Positions 4,401 to 6,726 of a DNA stretch of 6,726 nucleotides are shown here, in pieces. The notes under the pieces are model-generated. The model was given only the letters and a program-made list of their open reading frames with translations, had not been told where the DNA came from and searched no databases. The position numbers and the translations under genes are program-made. The DNA comes from Omnitrophica WOR_2 bacterium GWA2_47_8 (GTDB taxonomy: Bacteria > Omnitrophota > Gorgyraeia > Zapsychrales > GWA2-47-8): NCBI GenBank assembly GCA_001805375.1, contig MHFY01000126.1, positions 4,440 through 11,165 on the forward strand. Direction: 5' to 3'. Position 1 is the stretch's first letter. Every line of letters begins with the position of its first letter.

Positions 4401-6726
4401 GCCCGTGTATCACGCGATCCAATATCTTTTGGGGAATCTCCCCGAAGAGGCGCTGTATCGCCTGCGTGAAAATGCTATTTCGCCGGATTACAGCGTACGT
4501 TTACAGCAGGCATTTAATGCCCTGCCTCAGGCCGCTCAAGCCGCATTTAAGGATTTTCAAGAAGAACTTTTAAAAGACCTGCCTGAAACAGCCAAGACTG
4601 ACCTTAAAAAGATCGGCTTGCATTCTTATCCCGGCATGGCTGACTCTGACGGGGTTTTAGTCCCCACCGGTTCAGTTGGATTAGGGCCGGCGGCCACCAT
4701 CGGTTTAGCTGTAGCTCAAAAGTGGATGAGAGATCACGGTTATAAAGTTCCGGACGCGCATTATTATGCGGTTGTCGGCGATTCGGAATTTGGCGAAGGC
4801 AACTATCAGGAAATTCTCCCTCTGGCACAGCAATTCGGTTTAGATAATGTCACTCACATTGTGGATTATAACCGTCAGTCCCTGGATGGGAACACTCAAG
4901 GCTGGCGTCTGCAAAATATCAAAGACCGTTACGCAGCCAACGGTTGGAAGGTCATTGAATTAAAATGGGGACGGAAGATCAAGACTGCGTTTAGAAGAAA
5001 AAACGGCGGGCAAATGTTTAAAAAAGTCATGGACGAGTTGCCCCAGGAAGAGTATCAGGATGCGACAGCGAAAAACGGCAAAGAGATCCGGGATTATTTA
5101 GTTTCAAAGAACTCACTATTGCAGGGATTTTTACAACAATACGATGATGATCAGGTTTATGAATTATTTATAGACCTAGGCGGGCATGATTTGCAGGAAT
5201 TAACTTCGGCGCTAAAAGAGGCGAAAGAAAGCAAACAGGCGGTCGCGATCATCGCCCATACCATCAAGGGCTGGGGTTTAAAACCGATGATCGGCAAGCC
5301 CGGCAATCACTCCCAGCGTCTTCAGCCGCAGGAATTAGCACAATTGCAGAAAGAATTAGGGATCAGCGATGATAAACCATTCCCGAATTTTCAGGATAAG
5401 CCAACAGAGAAAAGTGTTTTCGATGCCTTAAGTGCCCGGCTTCAAAAAGACCGTGGCGCCGCCCAGGAGATTTTAAGAACGAATTCCAACGCGCAAGCTG
5501 AATTAGGCTCAGCTCAACTGCCGCAAAGAATCACGCCCTCGGCCCCGGCCGGTTTAATGAACGTTTCGTCTCAAGTGTGGTTCGGTTATATCATTTCTAA
5601 ATTGCGCGGCATCGCTCAAAAGCCCGAGGCAGAATTGACCGACGAAGAACGCGTTTGGTTGCCGATCGCCAAACGGATCGTGACGATCTCGCCGGATGTG
5701 GCCACCTCGACCGGCGTGGGGAAAAAAGGAAAGCTCATCGGCTATAGCCCGGAAAACCCGGCAGACACTCATATTCGTGTCGGTATTGAAGAGATGAACG
5801 CGGTCACGCTGGGTGCCGCCATCGGTAAAATGAAGGATTTTATGGGCCAGCCGATGTTGCCCATCGTTACCATCTATGACATGTTCCTTTTTCGCCGGGC
5901 GTTGGACCCGGCTTTTTACGCGCAGTATTGGAATTCCCGCTTGATGCTTGTCGGTACACCGGGCGGTTCCACCCTTTCTCCCGAGGGAGCCCAGCATCAA
6001 TCCAATATCGAACCCGTCATTGCCGGTAATCTGCCGAATTTTATCGGCTGGGACCCGGCCTTCGCCGTTGAATTGGAATATATCATGGCGGAGGAATTTA
6101 AAAGAACGCTGGCGAATGATTACGAAGGACGTAACGTCGTGTATCTGCGAGGAACGACCTTGGACCAGGACCGGAAAGAATTACCCAAGCGCCTCGCCCA
6201 GCAAAAACGTTTCGCAGGGCAAGATATCTCGGAAAAAAATATGCCGCAGGAATGGCAGGAGGATATGCTCAAGGGCGGGTACCGTTTGGTGGATTACACA
6301 GGCTATGAAAATTATGACCCGAATGAAAATGTCGTTAATATTGTCACGGCCGGGGCCATGGTCAAAGAAGCGCTCAAGGCCTCGGATAAATTATTGGAAC
6401 AGGGGATTTACGCCAACGTCATTGTGGTCACGAGTTCGTCGCTTCTGCATGGTAATTTGGGCCGCAAAGACGATTATCAGCATTTAAAGAAATTGATCCC
6501 GGTCAGTGAAACTATTTTTACTCCAACCATTGCGGTGGCGGATGCGGCGCCGGACTATCTGGCGCAGATCGGAAATATTGTCGGATTGAATCTCGGCATG
6601 GGCGTTTTAGCTTTGCGTAAAAATGGCGTGTCCACCCGCGGCACGGCCCGGACTTATGTTCATCAGGGGATCTCTTTTGTCAATATCGCCGAGACCGCTC
6701 AGGCTGAGCTTGACCGCCGGGATATG
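1312..6726 (+). CDS. Giant secreted fusion protein: signal peptide, leader domain, GHMP-kinase-like module, PDH-E1/transketolase-like module (3' end missing)
   Basis: One frame is open from ATG 1312 to the last base (1805 codons, no stop, no frameshift seen), so the gene is partial at its 3' end. ATG 1312 is chosen because no other start codon precedes it in frame within the leader and because it opens directly onto an export signal. The only purine-rich site (AAAGGTG, 1285-1291) is about 20 bases upstream, too far to be a normal ribosome-binding site. Order of parts: signal peptide 1-37; unidentified conserved-looking domain about 38-360; linker about 361-406; GHMP-kinase-like module about 407-940; a second copy of the linker motif 941-953; homodimeric pyruvate dehydrogenase E1 (AceE)-like module about 954-1805. 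The usual AceE C-terminus would end 20-30 residues further on, so the protein could stop shortly after the window or carry more modules. The fusion of an export signal with two normally cytosolic enzyme types is unusual. From memory, the leader domain and kinase-like module occur in large Omnitrophota proteins; this was not checked. Overall substrate and function are unknown. Confidence 0.88.
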   Translation, partial: MAAYRNRRSFKTFTRTVSVLVIFTFVFGSLSPRSSYAQVIPQTILNLPAAGTLIARSSVYTPVIVTGITIHPDNPLQFDFIINTGDDNLQGEALQKESQKLVRYFMASLTVPEDEMWVNLSPYEKNRIIADGLGQTDMGVDMLAQDYLLKQLTASLIYPEDELGKEFWKRVYKLAWDKYTTTEIPMDTFNKVWIVPDKASVYVHGTSAFVVGSHLKVMMEQDYVALNKNKDNAESQVIASDDRGISTISSQIIRELIIPELEREVNTGKNFANLRQIYHSMILATWYKQNLKESFLGQVYMDQNKVDGIDIDDKEMKQKVYDRYLEAYKKGVYNFIKEDFDESSQQMIPRKYFSGGVALDKIGRVNPVTALPAGWLAQEQRQPHVTGGVRLDGLGGGTTDSDEGIQITGRHFSPGFPAGSFQQGRALRPDDIKYIRDRVRHTNGEVRGLLEEAQKNGVELSITGHLRGVDGPGSSLDLPEFQKALTDIGVADFDNLPSTPTIASKFTAKVRFEKTDNPGEVIYVAPDYGITEDNPLIFSSDVTLTQNGRTPKEQRDAPGYIFRNIFGLSGVKITLESISPMALAGGMESSNIFNTALIAAASMLSGADLSEAEIFNLAVKLENDEFGGLTGGQGHLSTLLGGAYRHIWTSGVKDAGGNFVNPYSAVSVPLLSDDALDSIENHMMLVQAGKNYVNGKAEVARTAALINYMWTDLLRDNDEVGFPLHKEKLGLTAQYTKALKEGDFKTVAQVTIRYVEIRDALVKRWLSLMLDARNGLAVPEYAKTYAAKVFDSKHAEYKDYQVIRDIYQGQGGEAALRSSRLYTLGPIADLVEKAKAQGIAVMPLGAGGPGANLIVIDPQGTEHLRDFLKAQGLENIDEDKAREVIRGTGTLKGFMKFEVGREPMQFAGFNTLSGVKALELPGLKTMAGADVNLESNRTTGLAGGTTESDTGIQAPRVLQKKDIPTFKSIAERALWLSTRMIDEANLSKNKEDVGVGGHQAAAASSLHIILALELFAMNGQDFVAHKPHSGPVYHAIQYLLGNLPEEALYRLRENAISPDYSVRLQQAFNALPQAAQAAFKDFQEELLKDLPETAKTDLKKIGLHSYPGMADSDGVLVPTGSVGLGPAATIGLAVAQKWMRDHGYKVPDAHYYAVVGDSEFGEGNYQEILPLAQQFGLDNVTHIVDYNRQSLDGNTQGWRLQNIKDRYAANGWKVIELKWGRKIKTAFRRKNGGQMFKKVMDELPQEEYQDATAKNGKEIRDYLVSKNSLLQGFLQQYDDDQVYELFIDLGGHDLQELTSALKEAKESKQAVAIIAHTIKGWGLKPMIGKPGNHSQRLQPQELAQLQKELGISDDKPFPNFQDKPTEKSVFDALSARLQKDRGAAQEILRTNSNAQAELGSAQLPQRITPSAPAGLMNVSSQVWFGYIISKLRGIAQKPEAELTDEERVWLPIAKRIVTISPDVATSTGVGKKGKLIGYSPENPADTHIRVGIEEMNAVTLGAAIGKMKDFMGQPMLPIVTIYDMFLFRRALDPAFYAQYWNSRLMLVGTPGGSTLSPEGAQHQSNIEPVIAGNLPNFIGWDPAFAVELEYIMAEEFKRTLANDYEGRNVVYLRGTTLDQDRKELPKRLAQQKRFAGQDISEKNMPQEWQEDMLKGGYRLVDYTGYENYDPNENVVNIVTAGAMVKEALKASDKLLEQGIYANVIVVTSSSLLHGNLGRKDDYQHLKKLIPVSETIFTPTIAVADAAPDYLAQIGNIVGLNLGMGVLALRKNGVSTRGTARTYVHQGISFVNIAETAQAELDRRDM
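1423..2391 (+). other. Leader domain of unknown function (residues about 38-360)
   Basis: A globular, mixed charged region with no enzyme motif that I recognise. Landmarks are HPDNPLQFDFIINTGD (residues 66-81), the WVNLSPYEKNRII block, LIYPEDELGKEFWKRVYKLA, FNKVWIVPDKASVYVHGTSA, FVVGSHLKVMMEQDY, and the end PRKYFSGGVALDKIG (349-363). It contains no cysteine cluster and no long low-complexity stretch. I recall very similar blocks after the signal peptide in large proteins from Omnitrophota bins, where different cargo modules follow, which suggests a shared leader rather than a catalytic part. This is memory plus inference. Its right edge is set where the sequence turns glycine-rich. Confidence 0.5.
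2491..2529 (+). repeat. Module-junction linker, copy 1 (LGGGTTDSDEGIQ)
   Basis: Residues 394-406. This short glycine/threonine/aspartate linker separates the leader domain from the kinase-like module. It matches the linker at residues 941-953 at 10 of 13 positions, with one of the differences being D/E. Just upstream, GGVALDKIG (355-363) is echoed by GGVRLDGLG (387-395), so the junction itself may have been built by a small duplication. It could be a flexible spacer or a protease site. Confidence 0.7.
2530..4131 (+). other. GHMP-kinase-like module (residues 407-940)
   Basis: The assignment rests on three landmarks in the order expected for sugar-type GHMP kinases. LESISPMALAGGMESSNIF (575-593) followed by NTALIAAASML sits where the phosphate-binding P-x3-GLGSS loop and its helix should be. 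LENDEFGGLTGGQGHLSTLL (622-641) with the following GGAYRHIW resembles the TGGGWQDQxGGxxGG segment of fucokinase and heptose-kinase relatives. VMPLGAGGPGANLIVI (841-856) matches the C-terminal GAGxGG motif. Such enzymes phosphorylate sugars or similar small molecules with ATP. Here the phosphate loop is off-consensus, and the N-terminal motif (APxRxxxxGEHxD) is not evident in residues 407-560, so activity is doubtful. Base composition is visibly richer in A/T than the flanks around 3430-3760. Its function within the fusion is unknown. Confidence 0.6.
4132..4170 (+). repeat. Module-junction linker, copy 2 (LAGGTTESDTGIQ)
   Basis: Residues 941-953, directly between the kinase-like module and the thiamine-enzyme module. 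It shares the pattern L-[GA]-G-G-T-T-[DE]-S-D-x-G-I-Q with the copy at residues 394-406, so the two copies bracket the kinase-like module. The DNA of the two copies differs at many third positions, so this is not a recent exact duplication. Confidence 0.7.
4171..6726 (+). other. Pyruvate dehydrogenase E1 (AceE)/transketolase-like thiamine-diphosphate module
   Basis: Residues 954-1805, about 850 long against 887 for E. coli AceE, so nearly complete. The co-linear AceE-like landmarks are: VGGHQAAAASS (H998; AceE GGHIAS), HKPHSGPVYHA (H1028; AceE QGHSSPGIYA), LHSYPG and the VPTGSVGLGPAATIGLA block, the thiamine/Mg motif GDSE (1156-1159) to DYNRQSLDG (N1187), GGHD (1290-1293), AHTIKGWGL (1315-1323), RVGIEEMNAVTLGAA (E1494, the expected cofactor-activating Glu), EGAQHQ (H1562) and NFIGWDPAFAVELEYIM. 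A C-terminal transketolase-type domain follows (NVVNIVTAGAMVKEALK, then FVNIAETAQAELDRRDM at the edge). AceE decarboxylates pyruvate and passes acetyl groups to a lipoyl E2 protein; no E2 or E3 is in view and the true substrate is unknown. Deviations are GDS instead of GDG, and the AceE EDGHSH stretch after H1562 replaced by QSNIEP. The retained residues argue for an active thiamine enzyme. Confidence 0.8.

Noticed and set aside
5554..6000. A 148-codon minus-strand open frame
   Set aside because: It lies wholly antisense to the thiamine-enzyme module, whose motifs continue through it on the plus strand. It has no recognisable motif of its own.
5948..6487. A 179-codon plus-strand open frame
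   Set aside because: It is the +1 shifted shadow of the E1-like module; the real frame there encodes the conserved GAQHQ and DPAFAVELEYIM segments.

Overview
The window reads as chromosomal DNA from an uncultured, moderate-GC bacterium. The best guess is the Omnitrophota (candidate phylum OP3) or a nearby PVC-side lineage. This rests on recollection, not on a search: the N-terminal region of the large gene here resembles the leader domain of very large multi-domain proteins I associate with Omnitrophota metagenome bins. The rest of the window is consistent with this but does not prove it.

Layout, all on the plus strand. (1) Bases 1-230 are the 3' end of an rmuC-family gene. (2) Bases 214-912 are a complete pgeF/yfiH-type multicopper-oxidase-like (laccase-domain, DUF152) gene. 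It overlaps rmuC by 17 bp and is probably translationally coupled to it. (3) Bases 913-1311 are a roughly 400-bp non-coding gap. It holds two consecutive, strongly palindromic elements (about 914-1063 and 1095-1178), each drawable as an outer stem enclosing two inner hairpins. They are followed by a near-consensus sigma-70 promoter (TTGTCA-17 bp-TATACT, 1238-1266). (4) From ATG 1312 to the last base there is one uninterrupted reading frame of 1805 codons with no stop, so the gene continues beyond the window.

The large gene is the main object. Its predicted product has, in order: an N-terminal export signal (residues 1-37); a conserved-looking domain of about 320-350 residues without a function I can name; a linker ending in LGGGTTDSDEGIQ (394-406); a GHMP-kinase-like module (about 407-940); a near-copy of the same linker, LAGGTTESDTGIQ (941-953); and a full-length thiamine-diphosphate enzyme module of the homodimeric pyruvate dehydrogenase E1 (AceE)/transketolase type (about 954-1805). 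The frame is continuous across all junctions, and every shorter open frame overlapping it on either strand looks like a shadow.

Taken together, this is a secreted or envelope-directed fusion of modules that are normally separate cytosolic enzymes, stitched together by a repeated linker. Whether it is cut into separate proteins, stays as one giant multi-enzyme, or is exported at all cannot be decided from sequence alone. The first two genes look like ordinary housekeeping genes and have no obvious functional tie to the large one, which has its own promoter.
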